Positions 1-12,905 are shown, numbered from the stretch's first letter. The stretch is 64,000 bases of DNA from Adenanthera pavonina (GCA_026686845.1 JAIVEN010000021.1:11736001-11800000); one strand, 5' to 3'. The notes: generated by a model from the sequence alone, not told the origin. A program made the numbers and translations.

Positions 1-760
1 TAAATGTGTTATTATTTACTATGTTAGTGATGTGACAGCAAATAAAAACATTGTTATTCATTCCTTTGTTCATCCTATTCAAGAAATTGTTGATGCAACA
101 TTCCCCACATTAAATGATGAACATTGCAATGTTGAATTTTTTAATAGTTGAGCAATATTGGCACTAACTATTGATATAGTCAACAAAATTAACAATAACA
201 AGTGTTCTCTTTTTCAAGGTGATTATGTTGATTATCTAAGTGTTGATTTTGTCTGTTTAGAATCAAATGAGCAAGATTCTTTTGAGAAATTGCATACAAC
301 AAAATTTCTTAACAGCATTGAGTGCTCTAGTTTTCCTCCTCAAACTTTCACTAAAAGCTGGCATGTCTATAATGTTAATAAGGAATATTGATCAATAAGT
401 TGGATTATGCAATGGTACTAGATTATCGATATATCATATGGGCAAAAATGATTAATGGGTCTCATGCAGGTGAAAGCTTTTATTCATTGTAAGGATATGA
501 ATCCAATAGAATCTCGATGGCCTTTTAAGTTCAAGAGGAGACAATTTCCATTGATAATTTCTTTTGCTATGACAATACATAAGAGCTAAGAGCAATCTCT
601 ATCACATGTTGGTCTATATATTGGAAAAAAATGTATTTACTCAAGGCTAATTGTATGTTGCTTTGTCAAGAGTTAAACAATAAGATGGCTTGAAGATTCT
701 TAGTCATGACTTAAACAAGCAACTTTTGACCATAACTACTAATGTTGTATTTCAAGAAAT
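1..760 (+). pseudogene. Helitron helicase C-terminal fragment (Pif1-like), decayed
   Basis: Conceptual translation shows the C-terminal third of the Pif1-type helicase of plant Helitrons, which unwinds DNA during rolling-circle transposition. Around 150-340 a frame resembles the family stretch 'ILAPTNDVV..IN...', followed by an acidic segment and a '..TKFLNSIECSSFPP' block. Around 393-420 there is a match to 'NIDQ.GLCNGTR'. At 521-590 the frame reads PFKFKRRQFPLIISFAMTIH, then KS, a stop, and EQSLSHVGLYIGKK, which are the last helicase motifs. Stops occur at about 149, 389 and 587, and at least two frameshifts are needed, so it is not functional. The upstream helicase and Rep parts lie outside the window. 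No convincing CTRR 3' terminus with a hairpin was located. Helitron identity is strong from the motif order; subfamily is unknown. Confidence 0.85.
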
Positions 761-2430
761 CTTCAACATTGTTTGAAGGTTAAGCTACATTAAATTGAAA
801 TTATACTTCTTGATTAGTATTCATGTGGAATAATAAAAATAGTAAGTTTTTTTTGTCTTGTAGTTATTTTGAAGATTCTTTACACTTAGCTTTTGAGAAA
901 TTTTATTTTCTTTGCAATAGGTAGTTGACGTCATTTTTTATTTTCTTTTATTTTTAGCATTACTTTTCATAATTTCAGTATTGTTTCAAAATATTTTTAT
1001 CCACTTGATAGTATGAATCGTGTAAATGCGCTCTTATCAGCAATCTCAGTTTCAATTTCAGATATGCCAATTGAATTATTTCTCCAATTCATATGCACAT
1101 ATATATATATATATATCTAATTAAATGGATCAAAACATTACTATTTTCTTTATGTCGGTCCATTTGAGTTAACTAGCACAATGAGATGTGATCTTTTAAT
1201 TTTTTTTGTGGCCAAATAAGTGATCGTGTATTTAACTAGAGTCTATTTGTTTAGGTTGTGGACTAAACATCAAGATTCATCCATGCTCATGTTTCAAGTT
1301 GCACAAACATAGCCTCTTAATTGTCAGTTTCACGTCTCATGCAATTGTGGTGAGTGATTGTCCCTAGCTGGTTATACACATGTTCTTATAACAGTACATG
1401 TTACAGATTTAACAAGTCATTTAGTTAGCTCCAACAACAAAAGGCAAGAACTAGAAAAAGACAAACACAAAAACTCGTACTATATGAGAAAAAAAGAGTT
1501 ATGGGTGTATCTATTTGTTTTAGTTGTATACTAAACATCAGTATTCATGCATGTTCATGTTTGAGATTGTACAAAAATTGATGGATGCATCACTTTATAT
1601 TTTGCGTCTCAGTATTTTGCAGGTTTCTAAATTTTTAGCTTATTATCAAATTTTAACCATCTGTGCCTTCCCTCATTTGTGGTGATTATTAGTTAATATT
1701 ACATGACAAAATCTTGCTGATTGCTTTTAAATGGAATATAATATGAAGGTGGATTGAAATGTTGTGATATTATGTGACTATTGTTTATGGATATAAATTA
1801 ATCCAAAATTAGTTAAACATGTAATGATTTCTACTGTATAGACAAAAGATAGGAAAAAAGGAGTTGATAATGGATATAATACATAATTCTTACTATATAG
1901 ACAAAAGTTAGACAAAAAAAATTAAAAATTTAAAAAATAATACAATGACAAAAATATCCCAAAAAATTAGCAAATTTATTAATTGTTTGAAATATTTATT
2001 GTCAAAAAAGAGGATCAAAGATCCCCAAGATAGATTATAACTTTTAAGGGCATATATCCTACTGATTTAGATGAACAACTCTTTACAAATGTCAAGTAAA
2101 GAATATTAAATACTAGTATATACCAAATATAATTTATGCCTTTGCAATTTAATTCATTGTTAATTATATATATTAATTTTGCTATGGGCATAAAGGATGC
2201 AACATTATTCAAATTATATATATCACGAGAAGGAGTAGCAAATGGGCAATAAATATAAAACAAAACACATGGAAATAAAGAACACTCTTTACCCTTCCCA
2301 AAAATAAATAAACAAAACTTATTATTGTTGAATTGTCATAACGTCTTCAGATACTTATTTATACCTATATATCTATTCAATTGAAGGGATTACTTTCTTT
2401 TTTACTTAAATAAGAATGAAAGAGTCCATG
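761..2430. other. Gene-free AT-rich stretch
   Basis: No recognisable coding motif or element end was found. A short (AT)n microsatellite lies at 1099-1116. The sequence between the Helitron remnant and the LTR block may include the Helitron 3' end, but I could not place it. The short open frame at 2015-2263 on the minus strand has no family resemblance. Confidence 0.5.
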
Positions 2431-2869
2431 TTATAACATCTGGATTTTTAGGGTTAAGTAAAAATATTATTATAATTACCATGACTATGTTTAAAAGGTA
2501 ATTAGGATATGCCTAAGTGATAATCATGACATGTTTAAAAAGATAAGCATAGATTGTTTGTATGAATGTAAGAAAAGTATGGTTGGAAAAAGATATGGTA
2601 TTAAAATGATAAATGATTACCACAAAGTGCAAAATGGTCATTTTTCACATTGAGTCTTAATTGTAATTAATTCAAAATATTGGGTCATTAAGTGTAATTA
2701 TCTAAAATTTTGGGTCCTTTCTAGTAATTTTTAGAAATTTCTTATAATATATATACATGATTCAAACTTATCCAAAACATGTTTATAACATTATAAGAGA
2801 CCTAGCAGAACATAATTTTAGCAAAGCTTAGTCTCATAAATGATATAATTTTATACAAAATAATAAGGA

Positions 2870-4629
2870 AACAAGTAACTATGGCAATTAAAACTCTAAT
2901 CATCGAGAGCCTTTTACTTGCTCATTGCCTTCCTTGTAGTCTTGCCATCATTTGGACCTATAATTTGGATACTTTGGGTGATGAGATTATGAAAATCCCA
3001 ATACCAAGTTTATATCATGCAGTTATGCCATACATATGCCATAAAATCACATAAAAGTATCAACATACAATATTGTCAAATAAAAATTTCTGCAGAGTTT
3101 CTCCTTAGAAAATAGATATCTCGAGTTAAAAAATTTTTTATTTTACAGCTAAAACCAATCACAAAATATCACAACAACAACATGGCAAATATATTTGATC
3201 ATAGAACATCATAAAAGAACATAATGTAAGAAATGAAACTTAGCTACCTTTGTGTATTCCTTTGGCTTTTTCTCTTGGATTCAATACTTTCACTAGCTTT
3301 CTTAGACTTCTCCAAGCCCTAATACATTCGCAAACACTAATTTAATCAACTAAATCAAAGGGTTATTTCACAAAGTGTTCTATGAACCCTAAATACATAT
3401 ATCTCATCTTATGCCTTTTCTTGATTTCAACACTTGTTCTTAAAGAACTCCACATGAGCAATTCATTTTTGGCATCATTTTCATGAAATTTCAACTCTTT
3501 TATGGACTTCCTTATTGTCCAAAAATCAGGGTCTTAAGGGAAAGGAGTGATTTTTCATACAACTTGTTCCAAACTCACTTAAACTTACTTTTCTTGTAAT
3601 TTCTCATACTTTCACTCAATTTTCTTACATGAAAACACTTTCTCTCTCTTCCCTCATGCTTGAACGAAACTAAACACTAAGAGGAGAGGAGAAAAAAAAA
3701 ATCCCAAACAAACTTAAACTGTTTAAAACTCAAACTAGGAACCTTGAAATCTTAAGAGAAGGAACTTACCTTTTTCTTTGAATTTTCTCTTCTCTTTTTC
3801 TTCTTCATCTTCCTCACGTGTTCTCTCCTCTTTTCTTAGTGTTTTAGCAGCTCCTCCTCTCTCTTTCTTATGCTCAAGGTCGGCTACAAGAGGGAGTATT
3901 TATAAAATGCACAAATTCCTCAAAACTTGCCAATTGTGCTTCTTGAATTTTCTATAAGTTTCATGTAAATTAATAAAATATTTTAATCCTCCACATGTTG
4001 AATAGGTGGAGCCACTTTAAGGGAAAATATCTCCAAAATATTACATTTTTCTTAGACCAAATATATTTTATACTGGTTTACTTTATATGCCTAAACAGTT
4101 AAAGTTATTTTTGTAGTATTTTATTATTTTATGGATACAAGATATAACTATATTTGGATTTACTTTTAATTTAATATCCTATCTCAAACAATATTAATGT
4201 AGAGTCCACATATTTTTCCTTTTACCTTTTCTACTTTTTGTCCAGCCCACAGTACTTTTTGTCTTTTTCTGTAAAATTGTATTATGTTCTATAGTCAATT
4301 TCTTTCCAAATTCATCATTTTAGACTCAATATATTGTTACATTGGGTCTAGTATGTCGAGATCCATTTTTACATAAATTTCTTAAAATTATGAAATTACC
4401 CTGAGGAGGGACTAACATGCAAATAACTATTTTTGGGTCTTAATTGTAACATTCACAAGGAGTAGATGGCAAATAATTTTTCTTTTAGGGACCAAAATTG
4501 AAAAAATATTCTTTTAAAGATCTTATAATATAATTTTCCATGTTACTCTTTTTTTCATCAATTTCTATATTTAAGATTTCATCACATTTCTATACATCTT
4601 ATGCTATTAAGAAAACTAGGGATATTACA
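2870..4629 (-). mobile_element. Inverted LTR fragment of the same family
   Basis: On the minus strand this starts at 4629 with TGTAATATCCCTAG. It then runs through lines of the type 'GGGACCAAA...TTGTAAT', a TATA box, a CT/GA-rich leader and intron-like AGGTAAGTT. After that comes a segment with CAGAGTTT and a region near 2930-2985 parallel to 45050-45120. The order matches other LTRs of the family read in reverse. The 3' (left) limit is not resolved and no target duplication could be paired with the right edge. It may be a solo LTR inserted in the flanking LTR, or the product of a fold-back rearrangement. Confidence 0.5.
3897..3904 (-). promoter_or_regulatory. TATA box of the inverted LTR
   Basis: On the minus strand TATAAATA is followed about 30 bp downstream by a C/T- and GA-rich leader. 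This is the arrangement expected for the LTR promoter driving retroelement transcription. Position agrees with the TATA box of the 8911 LTR. Prediction from sequence only. Confidence 0.45.
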
Positions 4630-5453
4630 TGTGTTATGGTAAGGGAAATGAGCCAAATTATGATTCCTCTAGTTAGAAGAGATGATGTGCTTTATGATAA
4701 GATAAATTATGTATTATTGGCTCAATATGGAATGAATTATGGCTTGTTAAAGTTAAAGGGTAAAAATTGGACAGTTACAAGAAAATTGTATTTTTACTGT
4801 GAATATTGTTTGTGTTTGAAGGACTGTATAACATTTTTAATGCTCCAAAAATTTAGTGGTTTATATTTATGGATAGATCTATTTTTTATGAATGATATGC
4901 CCTTAGTTTGGGTGTATTTGGAGTTGTATAATGACAGTTATGTATGTTTTCTTAAAATTATTCAAGGAAAAAATTATTTTAACCTCTAATAGTTTATGTT
5001 AATTCCCTATTTTGTTCAAGTTGAATAAATATACAAAATAAATATCTCTACTCTACAAAGCATTCAAATGACATATAGAATGCACAAAACAACTATGTAT
5101 AATAGAAAATATGAATTTTTAAAATGATGGCTTAAAAACTGGAAACAGAAAATAAATAGTAAACTTGGACTAATAAATTGTACTAATTGAAGCATCCAAA
5201 TTCATGTTTCACATTTTTTCCATAAAATTCAGATTGTGTATAATTTTTAGAGACTTGAAGTATAGTGAAATGATTTTTGCGCATTTAGTTATGAAATTTC
5301 AAAATTTATTATACAATTATAGAAATAATGCAAAGAAAACAATTTTTTTTTATAGTTTTAAGATTTCTATTAGTCGAAGCTCTCATAGGTCATTGTATTA
5401 CATCTAAATAAGGTAGTATTTATGGAAAAATTGTCTAAAGATGAGGTGTTACA

Positions 5454-5874
5454 CATGTGAATAAAATAATATATGCTTCATCATTGATGTACATTCTTTT
5501 GAAAAAGAGTTGTTGAATATCTTATTGTATATTAATACAAGTACATTTCATTTTACTATTTTCTGCATTAAACTCTTCTTTCCTTCCTAGGTTGTTACTG
5601 CAAACTGCATTCAATTAGATATGTAAAGTTATCTAAAAAAATTATAAAAATAAAATATTGATTTGACACCACTTCAACATAACATATAAATACTTTATTC
5701 CTATTTCTAGTGTTATTAGCTATATATAGGTATGATGGTCTCCCTTGGTCATGATAAGAGCTGATATAGATATTGTCTCTATTCTATACAAGTATTTAAG
5801 TTTTTGATCATTTCCTTTCTTCTTTTTTCAATATATAATTGTATGCTCATGACATAAATTTAAGCATATAATCA
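5454..5874. other. Unassigned AT-rich DNA
   Basis: This lies between the LTR block and the minisatellite. No coding motif or element terminus was seen. Confidence 0.4.
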
Positions 5875-6300
5875 AATTTTCAAATGGATATTACTAATTT
5901 TTTTAATTGGAGATAACTAATTTTCTAAGTGGAAATAAAATTTTCAAATGCTAATAATTAAATTTTCAAGTGTAGATAACCAAATTTTGAAGTGGACATA
6001 ATTAAATTTCCAAATAGACATGACTAGATTTCCAAATGCGCATATTAAATCTCTAAGTGGATATAACTAAATTTTCTAGTACATATAACTAATTTTTCGA
6101 ATGGACATAAAATTTTTAAATGTGCATAACTAAATTTTCAAGTACAGATAATTAAATTTTGAAGTAGATATAACTAAATTTCTAAGTTGATATAATTGAA
6201 TTTTCAAATATATTTACCAAATTTCCAAATAGGTATAACTGAATCTCAAAATGCAGATAATTAAATTTTTAAATGCAAAGAACTAAATCTCCAAGTTGTG
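5875..6300. repeat. Degenerate minisatellite, period about 22-25 bp
   Basis: Roughly 17-18 head-to-tail variants of a unit close to AAATTTTCAAATGGATATAACT are visible. The first part (AAATTTTCAAGTG / AAATTTCCAAATA) and the second part (GATATAACT / CATAACTAA / GATAATTA) alternate throughout. The units differ by substitutions and small indels, so the array is old. No coding frame spans it. The function is unknown; it may be a fragment of a larger tandem-repeat-bearing element. Confidence 0.75.
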
Positions 6301-8910
6301 TGGTCCTATTTTGGAAATTGGTGTTAAGCTCTTTTCCTTTCTTTGTAACTAGAAAAATAGTCTAGCTAAAAAATCATTTGCTTTTTGTGATTCCTTGATC
6401 ACACACTCAAAACTTATGGTGCATTTATTGTCTACAAAAATAAGCTGTACAGCATGAATATATAGTGTCTATTACCATTTATATCTAAGTGGCATCACAA
6501 TAATCCTATTGAGCGATTGAAGATCATGTTCGAAGTAAGATTTCTAAATTCATAGAACCTTCTCTCTATCCAGTTCAGCATCTTCAATTCAAACAATTTT
6601 TTTTGTTCTCTTCTTCTACAAGATACCTTCTTTGGTGCTGCTTTGTCAACTCTTTGTAGACATAAAGAATTAGCATCAAGCATGGAAGTAGGAGTGATTG
6701 TACCTCTTTCTTCGTTGATCCCATCCCTTTTGCCTCAAACAATTTGTGTGAGAGTAACCAAGTTGTTCATGAATGTGCAAACTTTAGCACCCTTCATAAC
6801 AAAATCTATTTATGTGTCGTCGATGGACAATAGTGTGCATTGTTATACTTTCTGTGCCTTATTTCTTTTGTTTTAAATTAACTTTGTATTCTAATGACCA
6901 TTTTTTTTTTTTTGCAATTTAGTTGCTTCTTTGACCTTGCCAAATAAAAAGAGATATAATTGTTCTGTATCTTATATTTTGATTGCTCAATGTTTTTCAT
7001 TGATTACATTTCATAGATCAGGAAACAGACATGGCAAGTATTATGTTGATAATACTTTTAGTCAGGTTTAAGTGACAAGTGTACATTTATTCTTTTAGAT
7101 GTCAAGGTGGCATGCACAGGTGATGGACCCTTTTTTGTTTAATCAGTATCTTAGTAAAATTGCTGAAGAATTATGCTACCTCTTCACAGATTTTCTGGTG
7201 CACGATAACACACATTTCAACAAGCCAACAACCACACTCTTCATGATAACAATTAATATATATAATATGTATTTTTCAGTTCTGATTACCATCCCGCATG
7301 AAAGTGCTCAATTTACTCCTATACAAGGATTACTCGAGTCTCCAGGATTTCCTAGAGTACTTATAGGTCATCAATCAATATTTTTCCTTTTTGAATATAG
7401 TCCTTAGTTCAAAATCATTTCATAAGAATTTTTTTTCAATCGTGGTAGACATCACTAGTATACTTGATTCAACGGTATTTTTGGAGGGAGAAAGTCAAAG
7501 TGTGGTGGAATATCCTTTTATAGGATCCCCCATGATAGATTGCAGGTATATATCCTTAGAAATATTTTCATTGTTTACTAAAGTTTTGATATTAATTTCA
7601 TAATAGCAATGGGTAGTATGTTCTTTTCTTTCTGTGTATGCTGTGACAAGCAAGTGATTTTCCTCTTGAAAGGAGATGTAGCAACCAAAGTTATCTTGGA
7701 GTGGTTGCACTTATTAGCTTGACATCATGCATTGTATGCTAGTATCTTGCATGCGAAAGTTGTGTGGCAAAATGGTGAGATGAAATATATTGACCTCATG
7801 GAGTTGCATTGAAAATTTTCATTGAGATTTTTATTTTAGAGAATAAATTCAAAATTGATGATAGCAGGTGAAATAATAGTGAAGAACCATGGAAACGTTA
7901 CAAAAGTCATCTTGACTCCATACATATGATGGTTGCCATAGTTTTGAATGTCGGCATTGTTGGCTTGTCTATTTACCTGTGATGTATGTTTATTCCAAAT
8001 ATATGTAATTTAGACACTTCCTATTTTTAAGTGTTACCTCTGTTGGTACACTACAACTTTTTGTGCAACTATGATTGCTTTATTGGGTTAGTGTTCCATG
8101 TAGTATTTCCCTTTCAAATCTTTTAAGAACTAGTTGTCTAGACTTATATATTGCACAAATATGTCATGTTTATTATCTAATTAAGGATGGTTCGTTTACA
8201 TCTACTCAACCTCTAACTATGTTTCTATTGAAACATGAGAGATATTTTGACTAGGTTAATATTCCATGCTTATGTACCAAAAAAAAAAGAATCCCATGCT
8301 TTGTTTTCATGGTTGAACCATGAAAGATGTTTTGATTAGGTTGATAATTGATTCAATGTTCTTAGAGGGGGAATAATTTTGTTTCTTTATCACATTACAT
8401 AGGAATATTTCATTTTCAAAGAAAATTCAACTTAGGAAAAAAAATCTTTATGTTTCTGAAAGTAAGTAAAAGTAACGTGATTGTACAATTTCATAGTTCA
8501 ACTTCAAGTCAAGATTCAAGTTACAGGAGGGAGAAACTATGAGAGAGGAAGATTTAAGTTCCTCTACTTTGATCTATCGATTGCCTATCTTAAATCATCA
8601 AACCAAATCATGATGGAGTATATATATTTGTTCATTGTTTTAAAATTTCCATACGTATGAATAGGGTATAAAAAGGTAAATAAAATAATATTGTTGGAGA
8701 AAAATACTTATAAGTGAATAATTATCTCATAGGGTAAATAATTACAGACTGATAAAACATGTAAATAAAAAGATGAGAAAAATATATTTCCTTATAAAAA
8801 AATAACTGTCATATTCATCAATTTTTGCTACAATCATGCTTTAAGGAAGTAATAGAATATGTTTTCCTTGAAAATAGTATCTCTTGAGCTTGACACTATA
8901 CTATGAAGCA
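6301..8910. other. Unassigned region, possible exon-like fragments
   Basis: Slightly less AT-rich islands at about 6600-6870, 7098-7400 and 7660-7790 hold short open frames separated by intron-like AT-rich DNA. None shows a motif I can name. They could be fragments of a host gene carried by an element, or chance. A poly-T run lies at 6901-6914 and a poly-A run at 8280-8288. Nothing else is supported. Confidence 0.35.
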
Positions 8911-9614
8911 TGTAACATCCCCATTTTTATGCATGTATATTATGATTAGATAATGTTATGAATGATATTAAATTATTCTAGATTAATTTATAATGATTGG
9001 CGAAGTCTGAGAATTTAATTAAATAGGTTTAAAATCCAAAATACCATAAAAATATAAAAAAATGGCTTAAAATGACAAAATAGTCATTTTGCCAAAAGGT
9101 AAGGGCAAAATAGTCATTTTACAAAAGAAGAGAGAGAAAATAATATTATAATACTTCATTACAGATTAAAAGTACAAGTGATATTAGGTATGTAGGCATA
9201 AAGAGGTAAAAGTACTAGTCCGAAAAAAGCGGATTACACGTGAATAATAAATACCAATTGAGTAAGATAAATAGTAAAAAACAAGCAAAAAAGGTGGATC
9301 CCATATGGAAAAGTAAAGAGAAAAAGGTAATGGATCTTACATATAAAGTAAATTGAAAGGATACAAAGTATAATAAAAAACCCAGATAAAAAGTACTCAA
9401 ATCAGAACCAAATTGATTTGTAAAAGTGAAAAGTGCACTCTCACTTTCTTGCCTCTTGGGAACTGAAAATGGGAGGAAAAAAGTGGACAAAAATGCCCTC
9501 CACCATTCTCTCTCATAAGCCAAAATATTTTGGGGCAAAAAGGTAAAATGGTTTTAATAAATCAAGAATAATTGGTGGCCTTTGGATCAAGATGAAATCT
9601 AATGGCCAAAAACC

Positions 9615-9623
9615 CTATAAATA
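9615..9623 (+). promoter_or_regulatory. TATA box in LTR
   Basis: CTATAAATA precedes a C-rich then GA-rich leader by about 30-60 bp inside the 8911 LTR. This is the likely U3/R promoter of the retroelement. Confidence 0.5.
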
Positions 9624-11073
9624 CCCCCTCAGCTCCCTTCCCTCATTGCCCTTTTTATAACACTCCAAGTGGGTGTAGGAGAGAGAGAGACAACTCGTGA
9701 GAGTAGAGAGAGAAAGTGGGAAGCCGAGAGGGAAAGTAAGAGGAAACAAGAGAGGAAGAGAAGGAAGGAAGGAAGAGGAAAAAGGAAGCTAGGTTCAAGG
9801 TCCTCAAGCTTCAAGGGTAAGTTCTTCTTTCCATTTCCTTCAAGATTATGCAAGCATATAGCATTTAAGGAAGCAATTTTCTTCATCCCTCTAATCCCCC
9901 TAGTCTCAGCCAAGGCATGAAAGTAAGGGGAGAGGTTGAGTTTCATTTTGCTAAATGTGTTGCTATGAGTTTGCATGCTTGAATAATGTCCAAAATGAAT
10001 GAGAGACTAGCCAAAGGAGTGAGCTTTTTCATTTGGGTTTTGTGAAGCCATATCTTAGCCAAAGGAAGAATTGAAGGAAGGAGTGAGTTTTTGATGAAAC
10101 TAATGCTTCCAATGGACTCCTAGCATGCAAAATAACCAAGAAATGTCAAGAGAATCACTAAAGAACTTGGTTCCTAAAATATCAAAGTTTATGGTCATCA
10201 AAGCATGCATAGTTTATATAATGTTATCAAGTTGTTAAGCAAGGTTTAATGACTCTATTAGGCTCTAACCAAGTCAAGGAAGTGAGCCAAAGAAATAAGA
10301 ACCAAACTTGAAAGCAGGGGAAGTCTTGCTCTACGCTTTTACATTGAAACATTATGCTTTATGTTTCCAAATTGTGTTGCTATGTTATTTGGCTATGTTT
10401 GGTTTGTCTGTTTTTATGTTAAGGGCTAAACCCCCAGATGCCCATTTATTAAGCTGCTATGCTACTAAAATTTTTACTGCAACATAGTATTTTGATTTTT
10501 TTTTCTAAAAGTATGCTATGAAAGCATGATGATTATACAATATTTTTACAATATTTAAGCTATTGTGATAATGTGATATGTTTGAGCTTTATTACTGCTG
10601 AGATGTTCCCATATCACCCCCAAGTTGCCCCAATTATAGGGCTAAGCAATGCTAAAGGGAAAATGTAGCAAAAAGAAGTGAAAAAGAAGAAGATTGATGC
10701 CTTGTACTATTTTTGGTTCTGTTTCTTACTATCTAATGTAAATTATTGTATAAAATCAAATATTGCTCCAAAAATTATGATGTCTGTATGTATGGATAGG
10801 GACAAAATAACATTGATTGGATTGTATTTGGATTTATACAATGGTAGATATGCATATTTTGTTAAGACTGCTCTAGTAAATATTATTTCGGATCCTTAAA
10901 TTTTATGTTAAGGTTCTAACTAGTAGAGGTAAAATAAATGTAGAAGATAGATATGGTTAGAAAGTAGATATGTAAAGCTTTTCACTGATGTTAAGTATGC
11001 ACAAAATGACTTTATTTTAGGAGAAACAAATTTTTAAACTTGAGGCTCTATTTTCAGATAGAAACAGGGAGGC

Positions 11074-11083
11074 GAAAATGAAT
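11074..11083. repeat. Left target-site duplication of the MULE
   Basis: GAAAATGAAT stands directly before the left MULE terminus and is repeated directly after the right terminus at 53452-53461. A 9-11 bp duplication is the hallmark of Mutator-superfamily insertion. Confidence 0.85.
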
Positions 11084-11420
11084 GGCTTTTTGATTGAAAT
11101 ACAATACATGCAAAAAATAAATATCAATATACAACATTTTTGAAAATATTTACCCAAATGCTATAAGTTTGGGATTTTATAACAAATTGGACTCCGTCAG
11201 ACTGATTTATTTATAAATCGATCTAACAGATCATGTTTTTATTTTTTATTTTTTTTTCTACATAATTGAAGTCGGATTGTCACTGACTTTGCTATGTCAG
11301 TCAACAATGACTAACGCAGCATTACAATTTTTTTTTTTAAAAGTAAGGTTGCAAGCTTGCTACTTGCTGTGTTAGTTAGTTGATTGATGCAGCGAATTTA
11401 TTTTATTTTTTTTAAAGCTG
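11084..11420 (+). repeat. Left terminal inverted repeat of the MULE
   Basis: Reverse-complement similarity with 52980-53451 is visible over much of the length. Examples are ACAATACATG, ATATCAATATACAACAT, AAAATATTTACCCAAATG, TTTGGGATTTTATA and GTCAGACTGATTTAT. Inside it are palindromic units around TCAGTCAACAATGACTAACG that recur in the right TIR. Confidence 0.8.
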
Positions 11421-11796
11421 TCCCCTTTTTTACTACCTGATGAATAATTATAATAATTAATTTTTAATAATAATTATTATAATTATAATTATAAGATTAG
11501 TATTAATTAATTAATTATTATAATTATTAAGCAATGATTATAATAATTATTAAGAATAATAATAATAATTGTTAGATAATATTAATGATTAAGTATTATA
11601 ATAATTAAAAACTTACAAATAATAAAAAAATTAATTTTGAAACAAACTATTTTAACAAATTAATTTGTAATTATTAAATTTTAATTACTAAAGCCAAATT
11701 TTTATATCAACTAAAAATAAAAATATTTCTTTTATAGAAAAAAGATTGTTCACCTTATACATAATGACTTCTTATACCACATCTTGGTCTTCTTTG
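11421..11796. other. MULE interior next to left TIR, AT-rich
   Basis: A very AT-rich stretch with repeated TAATTATAATAATTA-type palindromes lies at 11440-11620. After it, about 11740-11796 may encode the C-terminal tail of the MULE's PMD reading frame on the minus strand, continuing from 23561 across the copia insertion. Confidence 0.4.
11792..11796. repeat. Left TSD of the copia element
   Basis: CTTTG directly precedes the 5' LTR and is repeated directly after the 3' LTR at 23556-23560. This is the 5-bp duplication expected for LTR retrotransposon integrase. Confidence 0.9.
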
Positions 11797-12039
11797 TGTT
11801 GAATCAAGTATTTTGATGATTCCAAACCAACCTTCAAGAGCTTGAAATAAAGATATCAAAGGTGCACAAAAGGTCCAAGTGAGGGAATTCTGGAGAAATC
11901 AGAGCAAGGATTCATGTAGGATGTTTAGTAATGTTTTAATTTGAGTAAAAGACTTTGATTTGGTGAAAAGATATTTTAAAACATTGATTCTATGTTAAAA
12001 CATGGAATATTTGAAAAACACCCACCAACAGACAAAGTT

Positions 12040-12740
12040 TGAAAAGTTAATGCTAATCTGTCATCTTGGAAATTCGAACTTTGGCTTTGGAAATACGAAT
12101 TTCGTACTGAAAATGAACAAGTCTGAAAAGAGGTCTCTCTGACAGACGAATTTTGACTTGAGAAAATTTGAATTTTGATAAGTGTCTGAAAGGAGCATTC
12201 AGTAACAAACGAACTTTGGGTTTTGAAAATTCAAATTTCAGACAAAATGTAACTTATGAAAACTAAATAAATTCGTCTGAAATTATGTCAAAGTTCGTCT
12301 GAAACCAAGTTTAGATTGGATTTCAAAATTGCTCACTGACAGACGAACTTTGAACATGAAAATTTGAATTTTAGAAACTAAGCTTGTGAGTCTATTACAA
12401 TGATATGGTGACATACGAATGACACTATTTGTAAATTTGAATTTTGAAGTAAGTCTGAAAAGAGGTCTCTCTGATAGATGAACTTTGCCCTTTGAAAATT
12501 CGAATTTTGAATTAGATAAACTATTGTGCCTTATAAGCCAACTACGGACAGACAAATTTTGGGGTTCCAAAATTTGAATTTTGAAGGCACTGTAGCAAAT
12601 TGAAAATACTGTTCACACTTAACAGAACGTCTTCAAACATAAAAATCCGTATGTCACAACATAGAAATATTTTTCAAAGATCAAAATGTGAACTTTGCTT
12701 CATGACAGACGAACTTTGGATATTCAACATTGAAGTCTTT
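12040..12740 (+). repeat. Degenerate CAGACGAACTTTG / AATTCGAATTT repeats in the LTR
   Basis: About eight spaced units, roughly 60-100 bp apart, pair an ACAGACGAAnTTTG box with a following GAAAATTCGAATTTT box. Examples are at about 12140, 12205, 12340, 12470, 12550 and 12705. Lineage-specific repeated motifs in LTRs are known in Sireviruses. Here the repeats also occur, mostly reversed, after pol. Confidence 0.7.
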
Positions 12741-12905
12741 AGTCTTCAGGTTCTGCGAAGTTCATTTGTTAACCAACTGAAATTCGAATTTTAGAGTGTC
12801 AGAAGCATTAAATGCGGTTGGTTAATGGATAGTTTTTCAGAGTAACCGTTAGATAACTTCTCTAACAAATAGATTGTGTCTCTAACGTATAGTTGAGATC
12901 TAAAT

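Larger units (their letters stand above)
2433..5453 (+). mobile_element. Degenerate LTR block of the TGTAACATCC family, plus-strand copy interrupted by an inverted copy
   Basis: The left edge near 2433 (TATAACATCTGGATTTTTAG) looks like a mutated form of the family start TGTAACATCC..ATTTTTA. The right edge at 5441-5453 reads ATGAGGTGTTACA, the same end as the well-preserved LTR at 30992-33543. The part from 4630 to 5453 parallels the 3' part of the 26583 LTR: the shared phrase AGTGGTTTATATTTATGGA, then GTTCAAGTTGAATAAATATA, then a segment giving 'AGAGACTTGAA..AAATGATTTTT'. The middle has been replaced by an inverted LTR (next entry). The family is long-LTR and non-coding. The open frame at 4540-4989 lies inside it and is fortuitous. 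The left edge is less certain than the right. Confidence 0.55.
8911..11083 (+). mobile_element. LTR of the TGTAACATCC family, 5' part (split by the MULE)
   Basis: The LTR begins TGTAACATCCCCATTTTTAT. It includes a TATA box at 9615, a GA-rich leader at 9680-9790, and AAGGGTAAGTTC at 9813 resembling a 5' splice site. Near 10600 there is CCCATATCACCCCCAAGTTG, matching the position of 'ATCTCACCC' segments in the other copies. Its 3' end continues after the MULE at 53462, so the reassembled length is about 2.46 kb, close to 2.55 kb for the best copy. It is probably a solo LTR or an isolated LTR, because no primer-binding site follows its 3' end. The open frames at 9629-9976 and 10678-10899 are fortuitous. 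Confidence 0.7.

Noticed and set aside
4540..4989. 149-codon open frame on the plus strand
   Set aside because: It lies inside an LTR segment that is homologous to non-coding parts of other family LTRs, where the frame is not kept.
9629..9976. 115-codon minus frame and 83-codon plus frame in a GA-rich stretch
   Set aside because: Low-complexity LTR leader sequence; composition alone keeps it open.
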